Origin: Synechococcus sp. JA-2-3B'a(2-13)
GTDB taxonomy: Bacteria > Cyanobacteriota > Cyanobacteriia > Thermostichales > Thermostichaceae
Length of the DNA stretch: 64,000 nt
Assembly (NCBI RefSeq): GCF_000013225.1
Contig: NC_007776.1
Location: 1,827,001-1,891,000, forward strand
Direction of reading: 5' to 3'
Positions 1 to 10,084 of the stretch are shown in pieces. The position numbers were made by a program, and so were the translations under genes. Below the pieces are notes generated by a model, which was not told the origin of the DNA, did not search any database, and saw nothing but the letters and a program-made list of their open reading frames with translations. The stretch's first letter is position 1, and every line of letters starts with the position of its first letter.

Positions 1-114
1 GCGGGTGATGCTCAGAACCGACTGCAGGTCGAAGTTTTGTAGACCGCTGATGATCTTGAGGGCCCGACGTTGGGCCAGAGCGTCGAAAAGAGCAGCGTGA
101 GAGGCAGTGGTCAT
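1..114 (-). CDS. Ycf23-like (DUF561) protein, N-terminal fragment
   Basis: Only the first 38 codons are inside the window; the gene runs off the left edge. The ATG is at 114 reading leftward. The fragment contains LKIISGLQNFD, which resembles the start of the Ycf23/DUF561 family of TIM-barrel-like proteins found in cyanobacteria and red algal plastids. The function of that family is not settled. The call rests on this short stretch only, so another protein with a similar N-terminus is possible. Confidence 0.5.
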   Translation of the reverse strand, partial: MTTASHAALFDALAQRRALKIISGLQNFDLQSVLSITR

Positions 115-320
115 AGGCTCGTCAGCTTGTGGAAAGGCAGTCTAAGAGGAGTGAAAACAAATGGCTGCTAAAACTGGGCTTGGGGAAGCCTTTGCTCAGT
201 CTAGAGGGTTTGCCTCAATCCCACAAGGGATCCCTCTTTACCCCATCATCCCAGTCCTTTTGGCTCACCACAATTCTTCAATAGATTCAATAGAATAGGG
301 ATCCCTTCTTGCAAGCCATC

Positions 321-1232
321 ATGTATCGCTCTCCCTTCCCCTTCCTGGGCCTGCCTGAGCCGGATCCGGAGATGGCCCAAGCAATTCTCCTGCCCGTCCC
401 CTACGAGGCCACCACCTCCTATGGCAAAGGCACCGCCAAAGGCCCTCAGGCGCTGTTGCAGGCTTCTGCCTATGTGGAGATCTACGACGAGGTACGGGAT
501 CGCCAGCCAGCTCTTCACCCCGACTTCTCGGAAGAGATCTCCCGCTACTGGACGGCCCCCCCGGTGGAGTTGGAAGGTCTGGGATCTTCCGCCCAGGAGC
601 TGGCTATGGCCGAAATCCAGCGTCGCGCTGCCGAGTGGGTGAGACCGGGGCGGTTCCTGCTTTCCATTGGTGGGGAGCACTCCATCAGCGGGCCCCTGAT
701 TGCTGCCCACCTGGCCCATTATCCGGAGCTGCACGTCCTGCAAATCGATGCCCACTGCGACCTGAGAGATAGCTACGAGGGATCCCGCTATTCCCATGCT
801 TCTGCCATGGCCCGCGTGGTGGAGCAAGTGGGCAGCCGCCTCACCCAAGTGGGGATCCGCTCCATCTGCGCCGAAGACCGCCAGGCCATTCGCGAGCGCC
901 GTCTGCACACCTTTTTTGCCCACAGCTTGCACACCAAGCCAGCCCAGGAGTGGATCCCAGAGGTGATCGCCACCTTGGGCCCCCAGGTTTACCTGACGGT
1001 GGATGTGGATGGGCTGGATCCCGCTGTGGTGCCGGCCACCGGTACCCCCGAACCCGGCGGCTTGGGCTGGTGGGAGACGGTGGAGCTGATCCGGGCGCTA
1101 GGACAGCAACGGCAAATTGTCGGCGCCGATGTGGTCGAGCTGTCGGTCACGGGGGAACGGGAAACCGATCGCCGCAGCGCCTTCACGGTCGCCAAACTGG
1201 CCTATCAGATCTTGGCTGCGGCCTTGGGTTAA
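321..1232 (+). CDS. speB: Agmatinase / ureohydrolase family protein
   Basis: A 303-residue arginase-fold enzyme. The binuclear manganese site motifs are all present: GGEHS near residue 120, DAHCDLRDSY near 145, SHASAM near 160 and DVDGLDPAVVPATGTPEPGG near 230. Family members hydrolyse agmatine to putrescine and urea; some cyanobacterial relatives are nickel-dependent guanidine hydrolases, and sequence reading alone cannot separate these. I chose the ATG at 321 over the in-frame TTG at 309 because MYRSPFPFLG is a normal family start. The next gene begins about 70 bp downstream on the same strand. Confidence 0.88.
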   Translation: MYRSPFPFLGLPEPDPEMAQAILLPVPYEATTSYGKGTAKGPQALLQASAYVEIYDEVRDRQPALHPDFSEEISRYWTAPPVELEGLGSSAQELAMAEIQRRAAEWVRPGRFLLSIGGEHSISGPLIAAHLAHYPELHVLQIDAHCDLRDSYEGSRYSHASAMARVVEQVGSRLTQVGIRSICAEDRQAIRERRLHTFFAHSLHTKPAQEWIPEVIATLGPQVYLTVDVDGLDPAVVPATGTPEPGGLGWWETVELIRALGQQRQIVGADVVELSVTGERETDRRSAFTVAKLAYQILAAALG

Positions 1233-1304
1233 GCTCAAGAAGAGCTTGGCCGGCCATCCCCGGGGCACCTGTTCGAGTTCTTTAGGTTTTTGGGTAACAC
1301 ACCT

Positions 1305-2153
1305 GTGAAATCGGCCCACCCCCGTCGTCCTGCTTTTGAACTTCCCGCTTTGTCCTGGATTCCCTTGGTGGGTGGGGCATTGCTGCTGATCCTCTTGGCC
1401 ACCTTGCTGCAGTGCTTGGTGGTGGTGCCTGCCGGCACACGGGCCGTGGTGTTCAACTCCCTGACGGGGCTGAAGCCGCAGCCGCTGGGAGAAGGGCTGC
1501 ACCTCCTGCTGCCGCTGGTGGAAACGCCTATCTTCTACGACGTGCGCACCCAAACCTACACTATGGCCTCTCAACGCTCCGAAAACCAGGGGGATGATGC
1601 GTTGAAAGTGCTCAGCGCCGACGGCCAGCAGATCTCCCTCGATGTCTCGGTGCGCTTTCGCTTGGATCCCGACCAAGTGGCCCACCTGCACCAGACCATT
1701 GGCCCTTCCTACGTGGACAAAGTGATTCGCCCAGAGGTGCGGACGGTGGTGCGCAATGAACTGGCTTTGCACCGCGCCATCGCCGTTTTCTCGGAAGAAC
1801 GCGAGCAGATCCAGGAAAATGTGGAGCGGCAGCTCTCCAGCATTTTTGCTGAGAATGACCTGATCTTGCAAAACGTGCTGCTGCGCAATGTCCGCTTCTC
1901 CGACCAATTCCAAACGGCCATCGAGCAAAAGCAAATTGCCGAGCAAGAGAAAGAGCGGGAACGCTTCCTCGTGGAAAAAGCAGAGCTGGAAAAACAACGA
2001 TTGGTGATCCTGGCAGAAGGAGAAGCCCAAGCCATTCGCCTCCAGGGGGAAGCCCTGAAGCAAAACCCAGAAGTGGTGCAGTTGGACTACGCGCGCAAAC
2101 TGGCGCCCGGCACCCGCGTGATCATCTCCCGACCGGATCCCTGGCAGCGGTAG
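1305..2153 (+). CDS. SPFH/band 7 (prohibitin-like) membrane protein
   Basis: About 282 residues. One hydrophobic segment near residues 15-35 (PLVGGALLLILLATLLQCLV) anchors the protein, followed by the SPFH core (VVPAGTRAVVFNSLTG, then VLSADGQQISLDVSVRFRLD) and a charged helical region rich in E, Q and K (about residues 165-250) expected to form a coiled coil. Prohibitin-type proteins oligomerise at membranes and often modulate membrane proteases; the specific role here is unknown. Start is ambiguous between GTG 1305 and TTG 1290 (five codons longer). Confidence 0.85.
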   Translation: MKSAHPRRPAFELPALSWIPLVGGALLLILLATLLQCLVVVPAGTRAVVFNSLTGLKPQPLGEGLHLLLPLVETPIFYDVRTQTYTMASQRSENQGDDALKVLSADGQQISLDVSVRFRLDPDQVAHLHQTIGPSYVDKVIRPEVRTVVRNELALHRAIAVFSEEREQIQENVERQLSSIFAENDLILQNVLLRNVRFSDQFQTAIEQKQIAEQEKERERFLVEKAELEKQRLVILAEGEAQAIRLQGEALKQNPEVVQLDYARKLAPGTRVIISRPDPWQR

Positions 2154-2256
2154 CGGACAGCCCGTTGGCTCTGGGTTCTGCAAAAATCTATCCTAGAGCA
2201 TTGTTGCCAATTGGAACGAGAATGGGGATAGAGATCCCCGGCCTGCTGACCTGACG

Positions 2257-2940
2257 ATGCCCCTTGACGAGCAGCTCATCCACAGCCGCATTCAGGCCAT
2301 CCGAGCCCAGATCCCAGACCATGTGGAGATCATGGCAGTGAGCAAAGGCTACAGTGCCGACCACATCCGCGCCGCCTATCGGGCTGGGATCCGCCACTTT
2401 GGGGAGAGTCGAGTGCAAGAAGCCGCCGTCAAACAAGGGCAACTGCAGGATCTGACCGGCATTGTTTGGCACTTAATTGGGCATCTGCAGACCAACAAAG
2501 TCAAACCGGCCCTCAAGCAATTTGCCTGGATCGACAGCGTCGATAGCTTGCGCCTGGCCAAGCTGATCAACCAAAAAGCCTGGGAGCTGCACCTCACCCC
2601 CAAGCTTTGCCTGCAGGTTAAATTGGCTCCGGATCCCAATAAGTTCGGCTGGCTCATCCCCGATCTGTTGCAGAGCCTCCCCGAACTGAACCAACTGCTG
2701 CAGGTGCAAATTGTGGGCCTGATGACCATTTTGCCTTTGGGCTTGAGCTCAGAGGCGGCCCTAGACCTGTTTCGCAAGCTGGCCGAACTGGCCGATTACA
2801 TCCAGCGCAGCGGCTATGAACATCTGCAGGTGCACACCCTCTCCATGGGCATGTCCGACGATTACCTCCTGGCGGTGGCAGCAGGCTCTAACTTGATCCG
2901 ACTGGGGCGTGCTTTGTTTGCCGACGCCGAGCAGGAATAG
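2257..2940 (+). CDS. YggS-family pyridoxal phosphate homeostasis protein
   Basis: 227 residues, the usual length for the YggS/PLPBP family (single-domain alanine-racemase-like barrel without racemase activity). Visible signatures: MAVSKGYSADHIRAAYRAG containing the PLP lysine, FGESRVQEA, WHLIGHLQTNK and LSMGMSDDYLLAVAAGSNLI. Members bind PLP and buffer vitamin B6 and amino-acid pools. In cyanobacteria the gene commonly precedes sepF and proC, as it does here, supporting the call. Confidence 0.93.
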   Translation: MPLDEQLIHSRIQAIRAQIPDHVEIMAVSKGYSADHIRAAYRAGIRHFGESRVQEAAVKQGQLQDLTGIVWHLIGHLQTNKVKPALKQFAWIDSVDSLRLAKLINQKAWELHLTPKLCLQVKLAPDPNKFGWLIPDLLQSLPELNQLLQVQIVGLMTILPLGLSSEAALDLFRKLAELADYIQRSGYEHLQVHTLSMGMSDDYLLAVAAGSNLIRLGRALFADAEQE

Positions 2941-3434
2941 ATGTGACCTCTGTGAAGCCGTTAAATTGTGATTAAATTTTGTGTAAAGCCGTGCAACTCC
3001 CCAGTCGCCCTGCGGGGCACCTTTGGGGCGAGAGTTCGGCTTGGATAATCAAAAGTGGGGGGATCCCGCCCAGGATTTGCCCTATTGGGGAAATTTTGGG
3101 GAAATTTGTAATCATTTGCGTTACTTCCGTTAACGTGGGCTCAATCCAGACGGGGAGCAGAGTTCAATCCTGCCAAACAACGGCTTGGCAAGCGGGATGA
3201 CATCTTCACTTCTTCTGGGTAAACTCTACTCGTCGAATCAATGGGGTTTTGTTAACCTGCGTTAGCCCCCACTCGCTTCGGCAGCTTTCTGAGCAAACCC
3301 TGTCTCAGCCTATTGAAAGACTTTGACCGAGAATAAAAGGACGCCCCCTAGCTTGAGTGAGCCACTCAGGATCCAATCAAGAGCCTGAATCCTACGCTCG
3401 CCGTAAACCCATGACCTGTAGTGAGGATGTGCAT
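2941..3434 (+). promoter_or_regulatory. Long leader region upstream of sepF
   Basis: A 494-bp gap between the YggS and sepF genes with no convincing coding potential. It is locally more AT-rich than the genes. It holds an exact 11-bp tandem duplication (TTGGGGAAATT at 3085-3095 and 3096-3106). A long gap on one strand suggests that sepF has its own promoter and leader here, but I could not identify a clear -35/-10 pair. No known riboswitch or small RNA was recognised. Confidence 0.35.
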
Positions 3435-4094
3435 ATGAATGTCAATGGAATCTGGAGCAGGGTAAGAGATTTTGTGGGTCTGAATGATCCCGTGGACGGC
3501 CTGGAGGAGTACTCTGAAATGGAAGGGCAGGATGATTACCAACTGCTCTACGAGGGACGCCGTTCCCAACCGGCTGCTCCCCCCGAAGAGGAGGAAGTGA
3601 GTACCCTTCCGCGAGGGCGGCGGCAACGGGGAGTGGAAGCGGGGGAGGGCTCTGCCGGTCGAGAAGAGTCGCGGGGCCATCGGCGCAGTCAGCATCGGGA
3701 TCGCTCAGCAGGGGGCAGTATGGGGAGCAACGTGATTGGATTACCGGGCGTAAACCCACCCACCAGTGAAGTGGTGGTGATGGAGCCGCGCAGCTTCGAT
3801 GAGATGGCTCAGGTTATCCAGTACCTACGGGAGCGCAAGACGGTGATCATGAACTTGACCCTGATGGATCCCGCTGAGGCGCAGCGCTCTGTGGATTTCG
3901 TTGCCGGCGGCACCTACGCCATCGATGGCCACCAAGAGCGCATCGGAGAGAACATTTTTTTGTTCACCCCCAGCACGGTGATGGTTTCCACCCCCAGTAG
4001 CCAAGTGGTGCAGCCGCTGCAGCGCCCTTTGCAAAGCCCTACCCCCCTCTGGCCCAGCACCTATGAGCATCTGCAGGCAGTAGGTCAGCACTAG
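3435..4094 (+). CDS. sepF: Cell division protein SepF
   Basis: A 219-residue FtsZ-interacting protein that helps assemble the division ring at the membrane. The start at ATG 3435 gives [20 protein letters not shown], the amphipathic N-terminal membrane helix typical of SepF; an earlier GTG at 3357 is less likely, and a GAGG-type ribosome site lies just before 3435. The middle (about residues 30-100) is a charged, low-complexity linker. The folded core follows: [40 protein letters not shown] and [20 protein letters not shown]. It lies 5 bp before proC, a conserved cyanobacterial pairing. Confidence 0.95.
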   Translation: MNVNGIWSRVRDFVGLNDPVDGLEEYSEMEGQDDYQLLYEGRRSQPAAPPEEEEVSTLPRGRRQRGVEAGEGSAGREESRGHRRSQHRDRSAGGSMGSNVIGLPGVNPPTSEVVVMEPRSFDEMAQVIQYLRERKTVIMNLTLMDPAEAQRSVDFVAGGTYAIDGHQERIGENIFLFTPSTVMVSTPSSQVVQPLQRPLQSPTPLWPSTYEHLQAVGQH

Positions 4095-4099
4095 TTGCT

Positions 4100-4903
4100 A
4101 TGGAGCGGCCACTGCTAAGTGTTATCGGGGGTGGAGCCATGGGATCCGCCCTGCTGCGGCGTTGGGTAGCTGTGGGAGTTTATCCCGCAGCGCAGGTGGC
4201 CTTGCGGGAGCCTGATCTGGATAAGGCTGTGGCCCTGCAGCAGGAGCTGGGTATCCGATTGTTGGCGGATCCATCCCAGGCGGGAGAGTCTGAGATTCTG
4301 TTTCTGGCCGTTAAACCGCAGCTCTTCCCGACGGTGGTGGCTGAGATGGGCCGGCTGTCCGCCACAGAGCTGGTGATCTCGATTATGGCCGGGATCCCCT
4401 TGCAGCAGTTGCAGCAGGCTTTTCCCAAGCAAAAGGTGGTGCGCACGATGCCCAACACGCCGGCGCTGGTGGGGGCGGGCATAACGGCCATCAGCTACGG
4501 GCCAGGGGTGACGCCTATGCAGGTGGAGCAGGTGGAGAAGCTGTTTCGCGCGGTGGGCGAGGTGGTGACGGTGGCCGAAAGCCAGATGGATGCGGTGACG
4601 GCACTTTCGGGTTCCGGGCCGGGGTATCTGGCGGTGATTCTGGAAGGGCTGATCGACGGAGGGGTACAGGTGGGGCTGCCGCGTCCCATTGCTACCCAGT
4701 TGGCCCTGCAGACCTTGGCGGGTACTGCTGCCCTCTTGCAGCAAGAAAATCTGCACCCTGCCGTTCTCAAAGACCGGGTCACCAGTCCAGGGGGGACGAC
4801 CATTGCCGGGATCCAAGCCTTGGAGCAGGCGGGGGTGCGGGGAGCCCTGATGCAGGCAGTGCGAGCGGCCTACGAGCGCTCTTGCCAGTTACAGGGATCC
4901 TAG
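4100..4903 (+). CDS. proC: Pyrroline-5-carboxylate reductase
   Basis: 267 residues, full length. Catalyses the last step of proline synthesis, reducing pyrroline-5-carboxylate with NAD(P)H in the cytoplasm. The N-terminal Rossmann motif is VIGGGAMGSALL, the conserved LFLAVKPQ follows, and the C-terminal family signature is seen as VTSPGGTTIAGIQALEQAG. It is probably cotranscribed with sepF. Its stop codon overlaps the stop of the convergent gene on the other strand within the sequence CTAG. Confidence 0.96.
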   Translation: MERPLLSVIGGGAMGSALLRRWVAVGVYPAAQVALREPDLDKAVALQQELGIRLLADPSQAGESEILFLAVKPQLFPTVVAEMGRLSATELVISIMAGIPLQQLQQAFPKQKVVRTMPNTPALVGAGITAISYGPGVTPMQVEQVEKLFRAVGEVVTVAESQMDAVTALSGSGPGYLAVILEGLIDGGVQVGLPRPIATQLALQTLAGTAALLQQENLHPAVLKDRVTSPGGTTIAGIQALEQAGVRGALMQAVRAAYERSCQLQGS

Positions 4904-6117
4904 CGGGCCAGCAGCCCTTGCCACAGGGGGCGGGTGATCCAATTCCATCCCACCTTGAGCTGGTGTTCCAGTGTGGGCAGGCGCACCAAATAGGCAGTTC
5001 GCCGGGCCAAATAGCCCAGGGGGCCGGTCAGTGTGAGGCCGCCAAGGGCAGAAAGCACCGCCGTATCCACCCCCAGGCTGAGCATTTCCCCCAGAGAAAA
5101 GTAGCGAAAGGGCAAGAGAGGCCGCTCCTGGGTGAGCAAAGCCCACAGGTTCCAGGCGCAATAACCGGCCTGTTGAAAAGCCGCTTGGGCTGTGGCCGGC
5201 ACCGGCTTGCCCTCCGCATCCACCACCGCTGCTGCATCTCCCAAGGCAAAGATCTCTGGGAAGGTGGGGGTTTGTAGGGTGGACAAAACCTGTAGCCGTC
5301 CCCGCTCCGTTTTGGGCAGATCCAAATTGGCAATCACCGCTGCCGGTCGGGTTCCGACAGTCCACAGCACAGCATCCACAAGATCTGTGGCGATCTCCTG
5401 GGTCTCCAGCCGTTGCAGCTGCAGATGGAAGGGAGGGGCGCCGTTCTCGCCAAGGGCCTCGATGCCCAAGACCTTGGTTTGCAACTCCACCTGCACCCGC
5501 CGTTGGGCCAGCGCCTCTTGGGCCGCCTCCCGGCTGGAGAGAGCAAAGCCGGACAAGATTTGGGATCCCAACTCGATGAGGCGGATCCGTCCCCGCCAGC
5601 CCAGCCGATCCGCCAATTTGCAGGCCAATTCCACGCCACTAGCCCCTGCTCCTGCAATGGCCAGAGCCACAGGCTGAGCCGGATCCCGGTCTTCCAACGC
5701 CTTCAGGTGGGCGCGCAGCCGCTGAGCATCTGCCAGGGTGCGAAAGGGAAAAGCAAACTCCGCCGCTCCCGGAACGCTCTCCAGAGGGGTTTCTCCCCCC
5801 AGCGCCAGCACCAGCGCGTCGTACTCCAAGCTCTGCCCATCTTCCAGCTCCACGCGGCGGGCTTGAGGGTCAATGGCCTGGACAGATCCGCGGCGAAACT
5901 GCACCGATCCCGGGGGCAGCAGATCTTGAAAACGGGGGGCCACCTCCCAGTCTTCCATTTCTCCGGTGAGCAGCTCATAAAGCAGGGGGGCAAAGACGAA
6001 CCGCTCCTGCCGATCGACCAAGGTGATCTGGGGTGGTTCTGGCCAGGGTTGCCGGCTCAGTTCCAAAGCTGTGTACAACCCGCCAAAGCCGCCCCCAAGA
6101 ATGCAAATGCGATTCAT
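4900..6117 (-). CDS. Type II NAD(P)H dehydrogenase (NDH-2-like)
   Basis: About 405 residues if started at MNRICILGGGFGGLYTAL (ATG 6117; another ATG five codons upstream at 6132 is possible). Two dinucleotide-binding folds are visible: ILGGGFGGLY at the N-terminus for FAD and IAGAGASGVELACKLADRLG near residue 160 for NAD(P)H. A third conserved block is IFALGDAAAV near residue 295. The C-terminal region would contact the membrane. Single-subunit enzymes of this type pass electrons from NAD(P)H to plastoquinone without pumping protons, and in cyanobacteria are proposed redox sensors. Convergent with proC, overlapping by four bases. Confidence 0.87.
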   Translation of the reverse strand: MNRICILGGGFGGLYTALELSRQPWPEPPQITLVDRQERFVFAPLLYELLTGEMEDWEVAPRFQDLLPPGSVQFRRGSVQAIDPQARRVELEDGQSLEYDALVLALGGETPLESVPGAAEFAFPFRTLADAQRLRAHLKALEDRDPAQPVALAIAGAGASGVELACKLADRLGWRGRIRLIELGSQILSGFALSSREAAQEALAQRRVQVELQTKVLGIEALGENGAPPFHLQLQRLETQEIATDLVDAVLWTVGTRPAAVIANLDLPKTERGRLQVLSTLQTPTFPEIFALGDAAAVVDAEGKPVPATAQAAFQQAGYCAWNLWALLTQERPLLPFRYFSLGEMLSLGVDTAVLSALGGLTLTGPLGYLARRTAYLVRLPTLEHQLKVGWNWITRPLWQGLLAR

Positions 6118-6257
6118 GCTCGGATGGTTCACGTGACGTTATCAGACGTTATCAAAGTTGCGCGAAAGGCCCCGACTTAACAATCACACCCTGCTGATGC
6201 AGAAGGGGCAACGAGGGATGGCCCACCTTGGGCTTGAATTGATTTAAACTTTCCCGG

Positions 6258-6770
6258 CTAGACTTCTCCAGCGTAGTCTTTGTTGCCCCAGCTTTGCCAA
6301 GCCGGCACTTCTGACAGGGAAGCCCGTCGCTCGTCCAGCCAAGTTTGGAGAATTACCGCCGCCGACTGCTGATCGATTAAGCCCTTCTGGGCTTTGGCCG
6401 GGATCCCTGCCTCGCGCAGATCCCACTCCGCCTGCGCGGTGCTCAGGTATTCATTGACGGTAACAATGGGAAGATCCACGGCCACCTGCAAAGCGCGCAC
6501 GAACCGCTGGACTTTGCGGGCCTGGGATCCCACCGACCCATCCGCCAGAAGGGGGATCCCCACCACCACCACGGTGGCCTGGCGGCGGCGGATCCACTCC
6601 TGCACTTGGGCAATATCCTCTGAGAGGGAACGGCGCTGGATCACCCCCAGGCCAGTAGCCAGCAGCCCCAGCCGGTCGGAGCCGGCCACGCCAATGCGGC
6701 GGTTGCCTACATCCAGCCCCAGCGCTGAAAGGGGATCCCTTGTGGCAGAATAGTTCAGGCTTATCGACAT
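6258..6770 (-). CDS. ruvX: Putative pre-16S rRNA nuclease / Holliday resolvase RuvX (YqgF)
   Basis: 170 residues with the YqgF RNase H-like fold. The first catalytic aspartate is in ALGLDVGNRRIGVAGSD, followed by VVVVGIPLLADGSVG, the central acidic segment VTVNEYLSTAQAEW and the last motif GLIDQQSAAVILQTWLD. The family matures the 5' end of 16S rRNA and may also process recombination intermediates. The window holds a second, more divergent YqgF-like gene at 20265-20729. Confidence 0.9.
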   Translation of the reverse strand: MSISLNYSATRDPLSALGLDVGNRRIGVAGSDRLGLLATGLGVIQRRSLSEDIAQVQEWIRRRQATVVVVGIPLLADGSVGSQARKVQRFVRALQVAVDLPIVTVNEYLSTAQAEWDLREAGIPAKAQKGLIDQQSAAVILQTWLDERRASLSEVPAWQSWGNKDYAGEV

Positions 6771-6843
6771 CCTTGCTGATCTTTATGGCTGCCTGGCCCC
6801 CTTTGGGGCTTGCAGTTTCCGTTCCCCTATCCTCTCTCGATGA

Positions 6844-8145
<1,302 letters not shown>

Positions 8146-8160
8146 GGGTGGGTGCTGGCG

Positions 8161-8640
8161 CTACGAACCTGAGATACATCCTAAAACCTGTCGCACCTGG
8201 GCCAACTCGTCAGCAGGGAGGCGAGCTTTCAACTCCTTCTCCCAGCGATCCAGCCAGTTGCACAGTACCTCCGACAGACAAACCTTTTGGTTATGGAGCT
8301 CACACACTACCCAAAGGCTGCCGTGGACGACAACGCCGCTCTCCGCGCAAGCTCTGCGCAACCGGCCATCGTTGGAGAGGAGCGTAGAGCTGCTGGTACG
8401 GCAGTAGTGAAGACACAATGCGTCAGCTATCGACAACCCACTTTTCTTCAGAACCATTGCCTCTGGAAGCCACGTTTCCTGCACCTGGACAACCTGCACG
8501 CCCAAAGCAAGAACCTGGGACTTGCAAGGGTCATCGACTTCTGCCAGTACCACGTCAAGCACCTCCAGACTTGCCAACCTCGCTAAGGATTCCAGCCCCC
8601 CAACCTTGGCGAAGTCAATGAGGATGTTGGCTTCAGGCAT
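8161..8640 (-). CDS. PIN-domain protein, orphan VapC-like
   Basis: 159 residues from ATG 8640 (the reading frame stays open to TTG 8712). The PIN-fold order is visible: ANILIDFAKVG with the first aspartate, LSIADALCLHYC with the central acidic residue, and LLSNDGRLRRACAESGV with the last aspartates, giving a plausible Mg-dependent ribonuclease site. VapC toxins are about this size and normally follow an antitoxin gene. Here the ~100 bp before the start contain no recognisable antitoxin and the preceding gene is argG, so it may be an orphan, a non-toxin PIN protein, or a remnant of a toxin-antitoxin pair. Confidence 0.7.
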   Translation of the reverse strand: MPEANILIDFAKVGGLESLARLASLEVLDVVLAEVDDPCKSQVLALGVQVVQVQETWLPEAMVLKKSGLSIADALCLHYCRTSSSTLLSNDGRLRRACAESGVVVHGSLWVVCELHNQKVCLSEVLCNWLDRWEKELKARLPADELAQVRQVLGCISGS

Positions 8641-8741
8641 AGCTGCCCCTCTCATTGTCTCCGCCGAGGCGCGTTTGGGTAACTCCAACAGGTTGTCCAG
8701 AGATCCATCCAATGGAATGAGAGTGGGATCACCACTTCAGC

Positions 8742-9944
8742 CTAGCCCCGGTGCACCTGGGCCCAGACACGGGTGGGCAGGCCCCAGATGTAGATAAAGC
8801 CTTCGGCGGCGCGGTGGTCGAATTGATCCCCTTCCCCGTAGGTGGCCAGCTCTGGGTTGTAAAGAGAGTAGGGAGAGCGACGACCCACACAGACTGCCTG
8901 GCCCTTGTGCAACCGCATCCGCACGACACCGGTGACGCTTTTCTGGGTGGCGCGGATAAAGGCGTCCAGAGCCTCCCGCAGCGGCGAGTACCAAAGGCCG
9001 TTGTAGATCAACTGGCTGTAGGTGGTCTCGATGCCGTACTTGTAATGGATGACATCGCGGGTGAGGGTGAGGCTTTCCAGCTCGCGGTGGGCTTGGATCA
9101 AGACCATTAGAGCAGGGCACTCGTAGATCTCCCGCGACTTGATCCCCACCAGGCGGTTTTCAATCATGTCGATGCGGCCCACCCCATGCAGGCCAGCTAA
9201 GGAGTTGAGCTGCTCGAAGAGGGCTTTGGGGCCAAGGCGCTGCCCATCCAGCCCGACAGGGATCCCTTGCTCGAACTCAATCTCCACGTAGGCGGGCTCG
9301 TCGGGTGTCTGGGAAATAGGCCGGGTGAGGGCATACACTTCCTCCGGCGGCTCCCGGTCGGCATCTTCTAGGATGCCGGCTTCAGCGCTGCGGCCCAAAA
9401 TGTTGAGGTCGATGCTGTAGGGGCTGGACTTCTGCACGGGCATGGGGATCCCGTAGCGCTCCCCATAGGCAATGGTCTCCTCGCGGGTCATCCCCCACTC
9501 GCGGGCAGGGGCCAACACTTTGAGCTGGGGATTTAAAGCAGCAATAGCCAGATCAAAGCGCACCTGGTCGTTGCCTTTGCCGGTGCAGCCGTGGGCCACC
9601 GCATCGGCGCCCACCTCTTCCGCCACTTCCACCAGCAGCTTGGCAATCAGGGGTCGGGCCAGGGCCGTGGAAAGGGGGTAGCGCTGCTCGTAGAGGGCGT
9701 TGGCCTGGATGGCCGGGAAGGCATAGTCGGTAATGAGGGCCTGGACAGCCTCCCGCACCAGAGATTGCTCTGCCCCCGCCCTAAGGGCTTTGGCCTGAAT
9801 GGCCTCCAGCTCCGCCCCCTGCCCCAAGTCGACTGCCAGGGCCACCACCGATTCCACCCCCCACTCGTGCTTGAGATAGGGAATGCAGACGGAAGTATCC
9901 ACCCCGCCTGAATAGGCCAATACCACCTTCTTTGCCCGTCCCAT
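8742..9944 (-). CDS. argG: Argininosuccinate synthase
   Basis: 400 residues, complete. Joins citrulline and aspartate using ATP, the penultimate step of arginine synthesis. The ATP-PPi loop is [19 protein letters not shown] at the N-terminus; [14 protein letters not shown] near residue 115 and [19 protein letters not shown] near 170 are further family signatures. Reads toward the PIN-domain gene, which starts about 100 bp later and could be cotranscribed. Confidence 0.97.
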   Translation of the reverse strand: MGRAKKVVLAYSGGVDTSVCIPYLKHEWGVESVVALAVDLGQGAELEAIQAKALRAGAEQSLVREAVQALITDYAFPAIQANALYEQRYPLSTALARPLIAKLLVEVAEEVGADAVAHGCTGKGNDQVRFDLAIAALNPQLKVLAPAREWGMTREETIAYGERYGIPMPVQKSSPYSIDLNILGRSAEAGILEDADREPPEEVYALTRPISQTPDEPAYVEIEFEQGIPVGLDGQRLGPKALFEQLNSLAGLHGVGRIDMIENRLVGIKSREIYECPALMVLIQAHRELESLTLTRDVIHYKYGIETTYSQLIYNGLWYSPLREALDAFIRATQKSVTGVVRMRLHKGQAVCVGRRSPYSLYNPELATYGEGDQFDHRAAEGFIYIWGLPTRVWAQVHRG

Positions 9945-10084
9945 GGGATCCCGCCGTTGCCGTTAAAAAGTTGCTAGCCCATTATGCCCTGTGGCAGGGA
10001 TCCTGGCTGGCCTCAATGTCGGTTTCCTCAGCTATTCTCAAGGGGATTTCTCCTGCCGGGGAAAGGCCGGGGGTGTGAGTGAGC

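Noticed and set aside
1098-2183. 361-codon minus-strand frame
   Set aside because: Antisense to the SPFH gene and the end of speB; a by-product of GC-rich codon usage.
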